A stretch of DNA of 64,000 nt from Corynebacterium sp. Marseille-P4321 (GCF_903645305.1 NZ_CAHJXO010000001.1:620001-684000), one strand, 5' to 3'; shown: positions 37,255 to 46,857, numbered from the stretch's first letter. Notes: a model not told the origin generated them from the letters alone. Translations and numbers: made by a program.

Positions 37255-38925
37255 ATGACTGCATCCGCTACTTCGCATGATCTCGCTCAGCGCGCCCGTT
37301 CGCTCGACGGCAAGGGCTACGGCGCGTACAAGCAGCTCGCCGGTGAATACAGCGACGGGGCGCTACGCCTGGTCATCGACCATATCCAGGCGGACCCCTA
37401 CGCCGCGCCGTCGAAAGTGCGCGTGATCGCCCCGCGCGAAGCATTTGCTATCGACGCAACGCTTACTGCCTCGCCCCTCGACCGCACCGCCGCGGCCGAC
37501 GTGCTGGCCCGCCGGTTCGCTGCCGAGGCCAAGGGGAACCGCGATATTTCTATTGGCGTGCTCGGCCAGGAGGTGCTCCCGCGCACCAACGTGGAGGTTT
37601 TCGAAGACCGCGTGGAGTTCCGCCTGCTCGTCTCCCTGCCTGCGAAGGGACGACGCATCCTGGGCCGACGCGCCGCCGAGGTGCTCGAAGACGCCGTGGA
37701 GCTGGCCAGCCGCGCGCTCGCTGTCGACGAAACCTCGGTCCGCGACGCCGTGGAACTGCTGCGCGACCAGGAGGCGCTGCGCGCTGAGCTGCCCGACCGC
37801 GGCCTCGTCGCATTTATCGGTGATGGCGCGAACCTGCCGCGCCGCTCCGGCGATTCCGACCTGCCGCTTGAGGGCGGCGTCGCCTTCCAATCCCCGGAGC
37901 ACCTGCGCGCCACCTTCGACCTGCCCAGCGGCCGCCGAGTCACCGGCATGGGCGTGCCGGAGGGCGTGACCGTGATCGTCGGCGGCGGCTACCACGGCAA
38001 GTCCACGCTGCTGCGCGCCCTGGAGCGCGGCGTCTACCCGCACATTTCGGGCGACGGCCGCGAGTGGGCGATCACCCGCGCGGACGCGGTGAGCGTGCGC
38101 GCCGAAGACGGCAGGCCGGTCACGGCGCAGGACATCTCCGCGTTCATCACCAACCTGCCCACCGGCGCCGACACTGCCGCGTTTTCCACCACTAACGCGT
38201 CCGGCTCCACATCCCAGGCGGCGAACGTGGTGGAGGCGGTGCAGTCCGGGGCGAGCACATTGCTTATCGACGAAGACACCTCCGCGACCAACTTCATCAT
38301 CCGCGACGAACTGATGGGCCGCCTCATCGAAGCGGACCGTGAGCCGATCACGCCGCTCACCGCTCGCGTGCGCTCGCTGCACGCCGAACTCGGAGTGTCC
38401 ACGGTGATGGTGGCGGGCGGGTCCGGGGCGTTCCTCGGGCTGGCGGACACGGTGATCGCCATGGATGCTTACGTGCCTGCCGATGTCACTGAACGCGCGC
38501 ACGAGATCGCTGCGGAGGCCGGCGCCGCGCCCCCACAGCGGGCGTTGGAAGATACCTCGTTCGCCCGCGATACGCGCACGCTGAACCCCAGCTGCTTGTC
38601 CGTGGAGGTCCGCGGCCGCCGCAAAGCACCGAAACCCCGCGGTGCGGACACCATCTCCATCGGGCGCAGCGACATCGACTTGTCAGCGCTCAGCCAGGTT
38701 GCCGGGGCGGCGCAGGTTACGGCGATTGCTGAGGCGCTGGAGGAACTGGCGCGGGAAAGGAGAGAGGTGTCGCTGGCGGGAGCCGTCGATAAGCTATGTG
38801 CCCTTGTGCACGCCGAGGGGCCTGCGGCGCTGAGCCGGCGCGACCACCCCGGCCATCTCACCGCGCCGCGACGGTTCGAGGTGCTCGCCGCGCTGAACCG
38901 TTTCCGGGATCTGGACGCGCGGTAG
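37255..38925 (+). CDS. ABC-class ATPase, soluble (COG3044-like)
   Basis: 556 residues. A long N-terminal domain is followed by a P-loop GGGYHGKSTLLRALERGVYPH (about 243) and a Walker B-like STLLIDEDTSATNFIIRDELM, the pattern of the soluble 'ATPase of the ABC class' family. No membrane partner or signal exists. Distant relatives bind RNA in trypanosomes; the bacterial role is unknown. The sequence AVSVRAEDGRPV between the motifs is typical of the family. Two copies of the dispersed 11-mer lie in it, one exactly on the Walker B codons. Confidence 0.85.
   Translation: MTASATSHDLAQRARSLDGKGYGAYKQLAGEYSDGALRLVIDHIQADPYAAPSKVRVIAPREAFAIDATLTASPLDRTAAADVLARRFAAEAKGNRDISIGVLGQEVLPRTNVEVFEDRVEFRLLVSLPAKGRRILGRRAAEVLEDAVELASRALAVDETSVRDAVELLRDQEALRAELPDRGLVAFIGDGANLPRRSGDSDLPLEGGVAFQSPEHLRATFDLPSGRRVTGMGVPEGVTVIVGGGYHGKSTLLRALERGVYPHISGDGREWAITRADAVSVRAEDGRPVTAQDISAFITNLPTGADTAAFSTTNASGSTSQAANVVEAVQSGASTLLIDEDTSATNFIIRDELMGRLIEADREPITPLTARVRSLHAELGVSTVMVAGGSGAFLGLADTVIAMDAYVPADVTERAHEIAAEAGAAPPQRALEDTSFARDTRTLNPSCLSVEVRGRRKAPKPRGADTISIGRSDIDLSALSQVAGAAQVTAIAEALEELARERREVSLAGAVDKLCALVHAEGPAALSRRDHPGHLTAPRRFEVLAALNRFRDLDAR
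38262..38272 (-). repeat. Dispersed 11-mer CGTCGATAAGC, copy 14
   Basis: Exact copy at the Walker B codons of the ABC-class ATPase; right flank AATGTGC, a full 17/18-bp match to copy 4. Confidence 0.9.
38784..38794 (+). repeat. Dispersed 11-mer CGTCGATAAGC, copy 15
   Basis: Exact copy near the 3' end of the same gene; right flank TATGTGC. Read as Val-Asp-Lys. Confidence 0.9.
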
Positions 38926-38973
38926 TTACACCGCGAATTTTGCGCAATTTGTGCGAAAAGCAGGTCCAAATTC

Positions 38974-38979
38974 TAATAT
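38974..38979 (+). promoter_or_regulatory. Leaderless -10 box of the AAA15 ATPase gene
   Basis: TAATAT 6 nt before the ATG at 38986, within an AT-richer stretch. Confidence 0.5.
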
Positions 38980-38985
38980 CTAAGT

Positions 38986-40287
38986 ATGTTACTTTCTCTC
39001 GTGCTGGAGAACTACAGGTCGTTTCGCGACCGGGCTGTGCTCGATATGCAACAGCGCTCTTTTCAGACTCTGCGCCCGAAAGACGGGGACTGGAATGCGG
39101 CGACCCACCGTCAAGCAGCGATCATCGGCCCCAACGCCGCTGGTAAAAGCAACATTCTTCGGGCTGTATCGCTGATCTCCGAGGCGGTGCGGTGGTCATT
39201 ACGTGAGCAGAATCTGCGTATCTTGCGCGACCCGTTCGCGCCTGCTGCGGAGGAGCCGACTGGTTTTTCGGTCGAGTATGTCGTCGAGGGGGTCCGGTAC
39301 GAATGGGAATGCGTGTTGGGCGACTCGGGTGTTGAATCCGAGTTGCTTCGGGCGGCCGACAAAGGCCGGTGGAAACTCATTTTCCGGCGCATCGCCAACG
39401 AGATTGAGTTCGGCCCCAGCTGCCAAATTCCCGCACCGGCGCAAGAGAACATCGAGCAATTCCTTCTGCCGTGGACACTCACCCTGTCCGCGTGGGGCGG
39501 CGTGAAGAACCGGGGGCCTTACTACGCAGCTGCACAGTGGTGGGAAGAGCAAGTGATGACCATCCTTCCTGCGGAAATGGATCGAGTGAATCGGCACCGC
39601 TGGCTTGTCGATGTCATTGCGCACGACCCTCGCTGGTTCAAGATGAGCCATGTTGCTCTCCAGGCCGCGGACTTAGGCATTGCGGGGTTGAGCATCAACG
39701 AGCACGAGGTCCCGGAAGAAGTCCGGTTGGTTATGCGAAAAATCGAGGAAGCGACCGCTGGCAACGACAACGCGGTGGTAATCCGTTCTTCCGATGTCGA
39801 AGAACTCTTCCGCCAACTCGAATTTGTCCACGTGATCGACGGAGAAGAGATGAGCCTGTCTGAGACCGAGGAATCCGAGGGCACCAAGAACTGGCTCGAC
39901 CTTGTCATTCCCGCAATGTACTGCCTGACCCGCGGTGGTGTCTTGCTGGTCGACGAGTTGGATTCGAGCCTGCACCCCGATCTAGTAAGACTGCTCATCG
40001 AGCTGTTCGCCAACACCGAGATCAACACACTCGGCGCGCAGATTGTTTACACCACGCACGACATCACGGTGCTCGGCAACCATCCTTCGCCGGTTGTTCC
40101 TGCCAACGAGACTTGGCTCGTGGAAAAGGTCGGCGGCGCCTCGGAGCTCGTGGCACTGGACGAATACGATGTGCGTTCATCCAACAACGTCGAGCGGCGC
40201 TACATGCAGGGCGTGTATAACGCGAAGCCGTTTGTCTCGGCGGAACCTCTCGCCGCGGTGGTTCGCGATATCATCGCAACGGGGTGA
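38986..40287 (+). CDS. AAA15/COG1106-type ATPase (RloA/AbiL-like), probable defence protein
   Basis: 433 residues. It has the SMC/OLD-like arrangement: LVLENYRSFRDRAVLDM start, Walker A IIGPNAAGKSNILRAV (about 46), a long middle region, Walker B GVLLVDELDSSLHPDLV (about 320) and the His switch VYTTHDITVLGN. Such ATPases pair with RloB-type or nuclease partners in abortive infection loci. The lower GC and looser codon choice than neighbours, and the absence of the dispersed 11-mer, suggest horizontal transfer. The partner gene appears broken (next entry). Confidence 0.8.
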   Translation: MLLSLVLENYRSFRDRAVLDMQQRSFQTLRPKDGDWNAATHRQAAIIGPNAAGKSNILRAVSLISEAVRWSLREQNLRILRDPFAPAAEEPTGFSVEYVVEGVRYEWECVLGDSGVESELLRAADKGRWKLIFRRIANEIEFGPSCQIPAPAQENIEQFLLPWTLTLSAWGGVKNRGPYYAAAQWWEEQVMTILPAEMDRVNRHRWLVDVIAHDPRWFKMSHVALQAADLGIAGLSINEHEVPEEVRLVMRKIEEATAGNDNAVVIRSSDVEELFRQLEFVHVIDGEEMSLSETEESEGTKNWLDLVIPAMYCLTRGGVLLVDELDSSLHPDLVRLLIELFANTEINTLGAQIVYTTHDITVLGNHPSPVVPANETWLVEKVGGASELVALDEYDVRSSNNVERRYMQGVYNAKPFVSAEPLAAVVRDIIATG

Positions 40288-40508
40288 GGGAGTGTGGGAC
40301 GGAACCGAAGAAAACCAGCGGGGAATCGAAAACGATGGCCTGCACTGCTAACCGGAAGCACATCTCATCAGACTTCCCAGTGGGTGCGTTCGTTACCGCG
40401 TCAGCAAATGTGAAGTGTGTGCCCCCAGATACGTACGGGCCGAGTGGATCAACTGCGGCAAACTTGATAGCAGAGGAGTTTCAACGTCGTTCCGGTCGGC
40501 GGCGCTAA
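40284..40508 (+). pseudogene. Possible RloB-type partner remnant
   Basis: A 74-codon frame starts at GTG 40284, overlapping the ATPase stop by 4 bp. A second frame nearby reads GRNRRKPAGNRKR, like the basic start of RloB proteins, but it stops within 45 codons. Neither frame shows the RloB TOPRIM-like core (CEGxxTEPxYF). The likeliest reading is a partner gene that has lost most of its body. This rests on position and a short basic motif, so it is tentative. Confidence 0.3.
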
Positions 40509-40532
40509 ATACGGCTGGTTCACAAGCCCACG

Positions 40533-40538
40533 TAGAAT
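40533..40538 (+). promoter_or_regulatory. Leaderless -10 box of era
   Basis: TAGAAT 8 nt before the ATG at 40547. Confidence 0.5.
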
Positions 40539-40546
40539 CGCCCACC

Positions 40547-41590
40547 ATGAGCACCAACCCGACCGACGCGAACGACCCAGCTGCATTCCCCGACTTTCCC
40601 GACTTCCCGGACGAGGCGGACCTGCCCGCAGACGCGAACGCCTTCGCCGACGGCGAGCCGCGCCCCGACGCCGGCGGCTTCACCGCCACCCCGGAGGGAT
40701 TTAAGTCGGGCTTCGTAAGCTTCGTCGGCCGCCCGAACACGGGCAAGTCCACGCTGACCAACGCGCTGGTGGGCGAGAAGATCGCGATCATGGCGGACCA
40801 GCCGGAGACTACCCGCCACCCGATCCGCGGCGTGATCAACCGCGACGACGCGCAGGTGATCGTGGTGGACACGCCCGGTATCCACCGCCCGCGCACTCTG
40901 CTCGGCGAGCGGCTTAACGACGTGGTGAAAGACACCTTCGCCGACGTGGACGTCATCGGTTTCACGGTGCCGGCGGACGAGAAGATCGGCCCCGGCGACC
41001 GCTACATCCTGGAGCAGATCCGGGCTACGAAGCCGAACACGCCGATCATTGGTGTGGTGACCAAGCTAGATAAGACGCCGAAGGACACCGTCGGCGAGCG
41101 CCTGCTCGAACTGCAGGAGCTGCTCGGCGAGGGCTCGGAGCTCGTCCCGGTTTCCGCGACGGCGGGAATCCAGACCGACACGCTTTTAGATGTCATCGTG
41201 GAGCACCTGCCGGAAGGCCCGCGCTTTTACCCGGAGGGCCACACCACAGACGAAGAGCTAGAGACGCGCATCGCTGAGCTCATCCGCGAAGAGGCATTGC
41301 AGGGGCTTCGCGACGAGCTGCCGCACTCCGTCGCCGTACAGATCGACGAGATGCACCCGGATCCGGACAACCCGGAGCGCATGATGATCTACGCGGTGCT
41401 CTACCTTGAACGCCCGGGCCAGAAACGCATCATCGAAGGCCCCGACGGGCGCCGCCTGAGCGGCATTGTGCACCGGGCGCGCCGCCAGATCATCGAGCTC
41501 GTCGGCCAGAACGTGTACCTGGATGTGCGCGTGAAGATTTTAAAGAACTGGCAGCAAGACCCGAAGGCGTTGGGCAGGCTTGGCTTCTAG
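40547..41590 (+). CDS. era: GTPase Era
   Basis: 347 residues. After an acidic, disordered ~50-residue N-terminal extension come G1 GRPNTGKST, G3 DTPGIHRP and G4 TKLDK (E. coli has NKVD), then a C-terminal KH domain (about 250-340). Era binds 16S rRNA and supports 30S assembly. The start is fixed by the leaderless promoter; upstream in-frame codons belong to the insert. It overlaps recO by 11 bp. Confidence 0.95.
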   Translation: MSTNPTDANDPAAFPDFPDFPDEADLPADANAFADGEPRPDAGGFTATPEGFKSGFVSFVGRPNTGKSTLTNALVGEKIAIMADQPETTRHPIRGVINRDDAQVIVVDTPGIHRPRTLLGERLNDVVKDTFADVDVIGFTVPADEKIGPGDRYILEQIRATKPNTPIIGVVTKLDKTPKDTVGERLLELQELLGEGSELVPVSATAGIQTDTLLDVIVEHLPEGPRFYPEGHTTDEELETRIAELIREEALQGLRDELPHSVAVQIDEMHPDPDNPERMMIYAVLYLERPGQKRIIEGPDGRRLSGIVHRARRQIIELVGQNVYLDVRVKILKNWQQDPKALGRLGF

Positions 41591-42320
41591 CCCGCGCCGG
41601 GGGTCGCGTCCGAGTTGGCGCGACCGCGCATTCGTGGTGCGCACCTACGATTTCGCAGAGGCGGACAGGGTGGTCGTGCTGCTCACGCGCGAGCACGGAC
41701 TGGTTCGCGGGGTGGCAAAGGGCGTGCGCAAGGCGAAGTCGCGCTTCGGCTCCCGCCTGCAGCCTTTCGTAGACATTGACGTGCAGGTTTACCCGGGCAG
41801 GGCGAGCGGGCTGGCCACCATCACCGGGGCCGACACGGTGACGTACTACGGGCACAAGCTCACGGGCGATTTTGAGCGCTACACCGCCGCCTGCGCTGTG
41901 ATGGAAACGGCCGAGAAGCTCGCCTTCGCGGAGGCCGATCCGGAGCTGTTCGCCCTCGTGCGCGAGGCGCTCGGCGCACTGGAGCGCGGCGGGCATCCAA
42001 CACTGGTGCTCGACGCGTTCATCCTGAAAGCCACCGAGCATGCCGGGTGGGGGTTGAGCCTGTTTCATTGCGCGAACTGCCAGGCCCCGGGCCCGCACAA
42101 GGCCTTCAACGCGGCCGTGGGCGGGGCAGTATGCACGAATTGCCGCCCGCCGGGTAGTGCGGACGTGGATCCGGAGACGCTGCACGAGATGTGGCTGTTG
42201 CAGCACGGGCATCCGGTTGGGGCAGAGCGCGCCGCGCAGATTCACCGGCTCACAGCGGCGCACGTGCAGTTCAACCTGGAGAGTGGTCTCAAGGCGCTCA
42301 AGATTATGGAGCAGGCATAA
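41580..42320 (+). CDS. recO: DNA repair protein RecO
   Basis: 246 residues, start TTG within the end of era. The N-terminal OB fold reads [37 protein letters not shown]; the C-terminal helical part has the zinc pairs CANC and CTNC. RecO loads RecA on SSB-coated DNA with RecR. The coupled era-recO-uppS order is standard in actinobacteria. Confidence 0.93.
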   Translation: MASSPRRGSRPSWRDRAFVVRTYDFAEADRVVVLLTREHGLVRGVAKGVRKAKSRFGSRLQPFVDIDVQVYPGRASGLATITGADTVTYYGHKLTGDFERYTAACAVMETAEKLAFAEADPELFALVREALGALERGGHPTLVLDAFILKATEHAGWGLSLFHCANCQAPGPHKAFNAAVGGAVCTNCRPPGSADVDPETLHEMWLLQHGHPVGAERAAQIHRLTAAHVQFNLESGLKALKIMEQA

Positions 42321-42328
42321 TAAGGCGC

Positions 42329-43093
42329 ATGACCCAGCCGAATTCGCCGCGCGTGCCGCAGATCGACCCGCAGTTCATCCCGAAACACATCGCGCTGGTG
42401 ATGGATGGCAACGGCCGGTGGGCGCAGCAGCAGGGGCTCAAGCGCACGGAGGGCCACAAGGCCGGCGAGGCGAAGCTGATGGAGTGCGTTGACGCCTGCA
42501 TCGAGCTCGGCGGTGTGGAGTGGTTGTCGGCGTACGCGTTTTCCACGGAGAACTGGCGCCGCAGTCCCAGCGAGGTGAACTTCCTCATGGGGTTCTCGCG
42601 CGATGTGCTACGCCGTCGCCGCGACGAGCTTCACGCGAAGAATGTTCGGGTGGTGTGGGCGGGGCGTCGTCCCAGACTGTGGGCGAGCGTGATCAAGGAG
42701 CTTGAGGTTGCGGAGGAACTCACGCGCGACAACACCGGGCTCACACTCGCCATGTGCGTGAATTACGGCGGTCGTGCGGAGATCGCCGACGGTGCACGAT
42801 TGCTTGTCGACGATATCCTGGCGGGCAACATCACCCCGTCCTCCATCGACGAAGAAACATTCGCGCGCTACCTTTACCGGCCGGACATGCCGGATGTGGA
42901 CCTGTTCCTGCGCCCGTCCGGCGAGCAGCGCACCTCGAACTTCCTGCTGTGGCAGTCCGCGTACGCGGAGATGGTGTTCCAGGACACACTGTTTCCGGAT
43001 TTCGGAAAGCAGCAGCTTTTCGACGCTGTCTTGGCGTACGCGAAGAGAGACAGGCGCTTTGGCGGAGCCGTCGATAAGTTCGAAAGCTCTTAA
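42329..43093 (+). CDS. uppS: Isoprenyl (decaprenyl/undecaprenyl) diphosphate synthase
   Basis: 254 residues of the cis-prenyltransferase family. The diagnostic [17 protein letters not shown] (catalytic Asp) and the [14 protein letters not shown] motif are present. It makes the polyprenyl phosphate carrier for cell wall synthesis. The ATG at 42329 lies 8 bp after the recO stop. Two degenerate copies of the dispersed motif (GCTTGTCGACG at 42802, GTCGATAAGT at 43070) lie inside it. Confidence 0.93.
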   Translation: MTQPNSPRVPQIDPQFIPKHIALVMDGNGRWAQQQGLKRTEGHKAGEAKLMECVDACIELGGVEWLSAYAFSTENWRRSPSEVNFLMGFSRDVLRRRRDELHAKNVRVVWAGRRPRLWASVIKELEVAEELTRDNTGLTLAMCVNYGGRAEIADGARLLVDDILAGNITPSSIDEETFARYLYRPDMPDVDLFLRPSGEQRTSNFLLWQSAYAEMVFQDTLFPDFGKQQLFDAVLAYAKRDRRFGGAVDKFESS

Positions 43094-43551
43094 GCGTGCT
43101 CGCGTGCTTTTTGCCGCGTCGCCTGGCAGGCGCGGCACACGCCGTACACTTCTGCGTCGTGCCCGATGAGCTCGTATCCGAAGCGCTCGGCGACTAACTC
43201 GGCCCACTTTTCCACTGGGCCGCCCTCGATCTCTTCGCTGCGGCCGCAGTCCGCGCACACGAGGTGATGGTGGTGGTGGCCGGTGAGGCAGTCGCGGTAG
43301 AGGGTTTCTCCATCGGGGGAGTGGAGGACGTCGACGGCGCCGACGTCGGCGAGCGATTGCAACGTGCGGTACACCGTGGTGAGGCCGACTTTCTCGTCGC
43401 GGTGTGTGAGTGCGTCGTGGATGTTTTTCGCCGAGGCGAACTTGTCCATGTCGCGCAGGACCTCAACCACCGCCGCGCGCTGGCGGGTCATCCGAGGGCC
43501 CAGCTTGGGCACGGGCCGGGGCTGCTGCGGGGTGCGACGGTTGGTGCTCAT
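43090..43551 (-). CDS. zur: Fur-family regulator, Zur type
   Basis: 153 residues. The winged helix ([30 protein letters not shown], then [17 protein letters not shown]) is followed by metal sites HHHHHLVC and two cysteine pairs (CADC, CRAC) for structural zinc. It would repress zinc uptake genes when zinc is sufficient. As recalled for C. glutamicum, zur sits with an ArsR-type gene upstream, as here. It is convergent with uppS, with a 4-bp overlap. Confidence 0.9.
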   Translation of the reverse strand: MSTNRRTPQQPRPVPKLGPRMTRQRAAVVEVLRDMDKFASAKNIHDALTHRDEKVGLTTVYRTLQSLADVGAVDVLHSPDGETLYRDCLTGHHHHHLVCADCGRSEEIEGGPVEKWAELVAERFGYELIGHDAEVYGVCRACQATRQKAREHA

Positions 43552-43584
43552 ACCGGCAGAGTCTAGCGTCGCGCTTGGCTGTGG

Positions 43585-44055
43585 CTAATCGCGCTGCGGG
43601 CGGGGAGTGTGCGGGACGAGCCCGGGGTCGGTCTCTGGACGCCACGCTGCGGGCGGGTCTACGATGGCTGCGCCAGCAACACTGGATTCTGCGCTGGTTT
43701 CCGAGCTTGCGCGGGCGCTTCGGCGCTGTTCAAGGTCGTCGCGCTGCTCTGCCGACTGAGATTCTTCGAGCTTCGCCAGCCTGTGGATGATGTCAATCAC
43801 GCCCGACTGCGCCAACGAATACGTCACCTCACGCCCTGTGCGGTGTGCCGAGACCAGGCCCGCTTTGCGCAGTACACGCAGATGCTGCGAGATCAAAGGT
43901 TGCGATTTGCGCAGTTCGGCCACGAGTTCGTGCACCACCCGGTCCCCGGAATCAAGCAGCAGCAGGATTTCCAACCGGGTGAGCGAGTCGAGCACCTTCA
44001 CCAGTTCCGCGGCGTGCTTCAGGTCGGCGGGTGCAAGAGCGGGGTGCTCGCTCAT
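43585..44055 (-). CDS. ArsR/SmtB-family regulator (Znr-like)
   Basis: 156 residues. The winged helix-turn-helix is clear (LAPADLKHAAELVKVLDSLTRLEILLLL; KSQPLISQHLRVLRKAGLVSAHRTGREVTYSL). The alpha-3 CxC metal site of ArsR/CadC is absent; sensing could use the C-terminal helix (VIDIIHRL). A Ser/Ala/Glu-rich tail of ~45 residues follows. With zur 33 bp downstream it forms a zinc-control operon. A GAAGGAAGG site precedes the ATG. Confidence 0.88.
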   Translation of the reverse strand: MSEHPALAPADLKHAAELVKVLDSLTRLEILLLLDSGDRVVHELVAELRKSQPLISQHLRVLRKAGLVSAHRTGREVTYSLAQSGVIDIIHRLAKLEESQSAEQRDDLEQRRSARASSETSAESSVAGAAIVDPPAAWRPETDPGLVPHTPRPQRD

Positions 44056-44259
44056 GGCGCCTTCCTTCCTTCGCTTTCCCCTGCGGGCCGGTGTTAGAGC
44101 AGGTGGGTAATGGTTATGGCACACAATACCCAAACAACCAGTCCGGCTCGGACCTCTGTCCAAATTTTCAGGAAAGAAATTGATTTTTTAGGTTCTGCCC
44201 GCTCGATCCCCTTTGTTTCGCACCGTGGGTGTCCCCGCGGTGCGCGTGGGGCGATTGGC

Positions 44260-44265
44260 TAGACT
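44260..44265 (+). promoter_or_regulatory. -10 box of glyS
   Basis: TAGACT about 54 nt before the glyS ATG, giving a leader with CAGGAG near the start. The space between arsR and glyS (44056-44319) also holds a loose inverted pair GGGTA...TACCC, not convincing as an operator. Confidence 0.4.
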
Positions 44266-44319
44266 ATGTGCCGTAAATGCGGCCCTTGCCGCGACACGTT
44301 GTACACCCAGGAGTTTTTG

Positions 44320-45702
44320 ATGCCAGCCAGCAAGATCGATACCGTAGTTAACCTCTGCAAGCGCCGCGGTCTGGTGTATCCTGCGGGCGAGATTTACGGT
44401 GGCACCCGCTCGGCATGGGACTACGGCCCGCTGGGCGTGGAGCTTAAGGAAAACCTGAAGCGCCAGTGGTGGAAGCACATGGTGACCTCCCGCCCTGACA
44501 CGGTCGGCGTGGATACCTCCGTCATTCTTCCGCCGAAGGTGTGGGAGGCATCCGGCCACGTGGCGGTGTTCACCGACCCGCTGGTGGAGTCGCTGTACAC
44601 CCACAAGCGCTACCGCGCCGACCACCTGCTGGAGGCGTACGAGGAGAAGCACGGCCACCCGCCAGCGAACGGCCTGGCCGACATCAACGACCCGGAGACG
44701 GGCCAGCCGGGCAACTGGACCGAGCCGCGCGCCTTCTCCGGCCTGATGAAGACGTACCTCGGCCCTGTAGACGACAAGGAAGGCCTGCACTACCTGCGCC
44801 CGGAGACCGCCCAGGGCATCTTCGTGAACTTCAAGAACGTGATGACCTCGGCGCGCTTGAAGCCGCCGTTCGGCATCGCGAACACCGGTAAGAGCTTCCG
44901 CAACGAGATCACCCCGGGCAACTTCATCTTCCGCACCCGTGAGTTCGAGCAGATGGAGATGGAGTTCTTCGTCAAGCCTGGCACGGACGAAGAGTGGCAC
45001 CAGTACTGGATTGACAACCGCTTTAACTGGTATGTCGACTTGGGCATCGATCCGGAGAACCTGCGACTCTACGAGCACCCGCAGGAGAAGCTGTCGCACT
45101 ACTCCAAGCGCACCGTGGACATCGAGTACGCCTTCGGCTTCACTGGTTCGAAGTGGGGCGAGTTGGAGGGCGTGGCGAACCGCACGGACTACGACCTGAA
45201 GACGCACGCGGAGGCCTCCGGTGAGGATCTGTCCTACTTCGACCAGGAGGCAGGTGAGCGCTGGATCCCGTACTGCATCGAGCCGGCCGCGGGCCTGGGC
45301 CGCGCAATGATGGCGTTCCTCATCGACGCGTACGACGAGGAGGAGGTTCCAAACTCCAAGGGCGGCACGGACACCCGCGTCGTGTTGCGTTTGGACCGTC
45401 GCCTTGCCCCTGTCAAGGTTGCGGTGTTGCCGCTGTCGAAGAAGCCGGAGCTTTCCGGTCCCGCGGAGGAGCTCGCGGCCCAGCTGCGCAAGCACTGGAA
45501 CGTGGATTACGATACCTCCGGCGCGATCGGTCGCCGCTACCGTCGCCAGGACGAGACGGGTACGCCGTTCTGCGTGACCTACGACTTCGACACCCTCGAG
45601 GACCAGGCTGTCACCGTCCGCGAGCGCGACACGATGGAGCAGGAGCGCGTGCCGCTGGCCGAGCTGGAGAGCTACCTCGCCGCACGCCTGGTGGGCTGCT
45701 AA
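44320..45702 (+). CDS. glyS: Glycyl-tRNA synthetase (homodimeric type)
   Basis: 460 residues, class II synthetase. N-terminal [16 protein letters not shown] and WDYGPLG, class II motif 2 [28 protein letters not shown] and the C-terminal anticodon-binding domain ([10 protein letters not shown]) are present. It charges tRNA-Gly with glycine. The start MPASKID follows a CAGGAG site. The next gene begins directly after its stop codon. Confidence 0.96.
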   Translation: MPASKIDTVVNLCKRRGLVYPAGEIYGGTRSAWDYGPLGVELKENLKRQWWKHMVTSRPDTVGVDTSVILPPKVWEASGHVAVFTDPLVESLYTHKRYRADHLLEAYEEKHGHPPANGLADINDPETGQPGNWTEPRAFSGLMKTYLGPVDDKEGLHYLRPETAQGIFVNFKNVMTSARLKPPFGIANTGKSFRNEITPGNFIFRTREFEQMEMEFFVKPGTDEEWHQYWIDNRFNWYVDLGIDPENLRLYEHPQEKLSHYSKRTVDIEYAFGFTGSKWGELEGVANRTDYDLKTHAEASGEDLSYFDQEAGERWIPYCIEPAAGLGRAMMAFLIDAYDEEEVPNSKGGTDTRVVLRLDRRLAPVKVAVLPLSKKPELSGPAEELAAQLRKHWNVDYDTSGAIGRRYRRQDETGTPFCVTYDFDTLEDQAVTVRERDTMEQERVPLAELESYLAARLVGC

Positions 45703-46209
45703 ATGCATTACGTCAGCTGGGACCGCACGGACCGCGACGCGCCGAAGCTGCTCGCGGAGGCCGGGCCTGAGGTGCTCGGCCGGTTCACACACGAGCGCGC
45801 CGAGGTCGGCGGCGAGGTCTGGGAGCTCAATGCCGTTCCGGATTCCGGCGCGGTGGCCACCCGTGGTGGTGAGGAGATCGTTCGCGCCACGGGCCGTTTC
45901 ACGCGCGCGGAGCCCGTCGAGGTGGTTATCGAGGGCCAGCGCTACTCACTTGTGCCGGAGACGTCGAAGGAGTGGATCGTCGACGACGCGGCGGGCAACA
46001 AAGTCGCTCAGTTCACCCAGGACCACAACGGAGTGCGCAAAGCGATTCTGGAGTTCGAGGGCGAGACCGACTTACCGCTCACCCAGGTCGCTGGCCTCGC
46101 GTGGGTCACCCGCGAGGTGTTGGAGGCCCGCAAGATGCTCAACTCCAACGCGCTCATTGGGTTTTTGGTGTTCCTTTCGCTGTTTGTCGTCGCGGTGGTG
46201 CTTCTATGA
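45703..46209 (+). CDS. Hypothetical protein with C-terminal membrane anchor
   Basis: 168 residues. The N-terminal ~140 residues are soluble, acidic and beta-rich in appearance; a single C-terminal hydrophobic helix (LIGFLVFLSLFVVAVVLL) ends at the last residue, so it is tail-anchored. It starts on the base after the glyS stop and overlaps the next gene as ATGA. No family recognised. Confidence 0.78.
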   Translation: MHYVSWDRTDRDAPKLLAEAGPEVLGRFTHERAEVGGEVWELNAVPDSGAVATRGGEEIVRATGRFTRAEPVEVVIEGQRYSLVPETSKEWIVDDAAGNKVAQFTQDHNGVRKAILEFEGETDLPLTQVAGLAWVTREVLEARKMLNSNALIGFLVFLSLFVVAVVLL

Positions 46210-46787
46210 TTTGGCAGGGCACATCGCTTATCGACGACTCCGTGGCTTCCCATCCCGTCATCGCAGAGTCCTCGGACGATTCGATCACCTTCGGCGAGCA
46301 CACCCTGCGCGTGGTCTCGCCCCGTCCGACCCATTACCGCGCGGTGCACACCGGTACCGGCGAAGAGTACGCGTTGCGTAAAACCAGTATCACGGTGACC
46401 CGGTACACCGCGAACTGCGGAGAACGCACCTACATTGCGAACCGCGTTATCGCGGATTCTTTCGCCTCCATTTTTTCTTCGCGCCGCGAGATCCGCGCGG
46501 TGAACCTTGAAGCGTTCGGTAGCACGGGGCCGGATTACGACATCTCGGCCACGAACGCGCCGGGCACCTACGCCCACACCGAGCCGAGCCCAGACGCGGC
46601 TGAACTGGGCGGCATCGCGGCCGACCCGAACGCGAGCGCCGTCGTGGCACGCACCGCAGGTAAAGCAACCGGGGACTTGGAGCTTAGCCCTGTCGTGGCC
46701 TTCGACGACCCGGTGGCGTTGGACCTGGTGTTCATTTCCTGGGCGCTGACCTTTGTGGACACGCCCTCTCGCCGGACGCTGTACTAG
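46206..46787 (+). CDS. Hypothetical protein
   Basis: 193 residues, ATG overlapping the previous stop (ATGA), so the two are translationally coupled. It is soluble and lacks a signal peptide; the middle (VTRYTANCGERTYIANR) is rich in aromatic and Arg/Asn residues, and the rest is Asp/Ala-rich. The pair follows glyS in related genomes as far as I recall, with no known role. A strong hairpin terminator follows. Confidence 0.75.
   Translation: MIWQGTSLIDDSVASHPVIAESSDDSITFGEHTLRVVSPRPTHYRAVHTGTGEEYALRKTSITVTRYTANCGERTYIANRVIADSFASIFSSRREIRAVNLEAFGSTGPDYDISATNAPGTYAHTEPSPDAAELGGIAADPNASAVVARTAGKATGDLELSPVVAFDDPVALDLVFISWALTFVDTPSRRTLY
46226..46236 (-). repeat. Dispersed 11-mer CGTCGATAAGC, copy 16
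   Basis: Exact copy at codons 7-10 of the hypothetical gene; right flank GATGTGC matches the extended consensus. Read as Leu-Ile-Asp. Confidence 0.9.
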
Positions 46788-46814
46788 GCCTTCAAACGCT
46801 GGCTTCGCAGCACA

Positions 46815-46843
46815 AAAGCCCGGGAGTTTTGCTCCCGGGCTTT
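46815..46843. terminator. Bidirectional hairpin terminator
   Basis: A perfect 12-bp stem (AAAGCCCGGGAG/CTCCCGGGCTTT) with a 5-nt loop lies between two convergent genes. The A/T ends let it work in both directions. Confidence 0.8.
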
Positions 46844-46857
46844 CAACGCGTCTAGGG

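Noticed and set aside
44104..44130. Inverted GGGTA...TACCC before arsR as a metal-regulator operator
   Set aside because: Arms are only 5 bp, with an asymmetric spacer; it does not match a Zur or ArsR operator that I can recognise.
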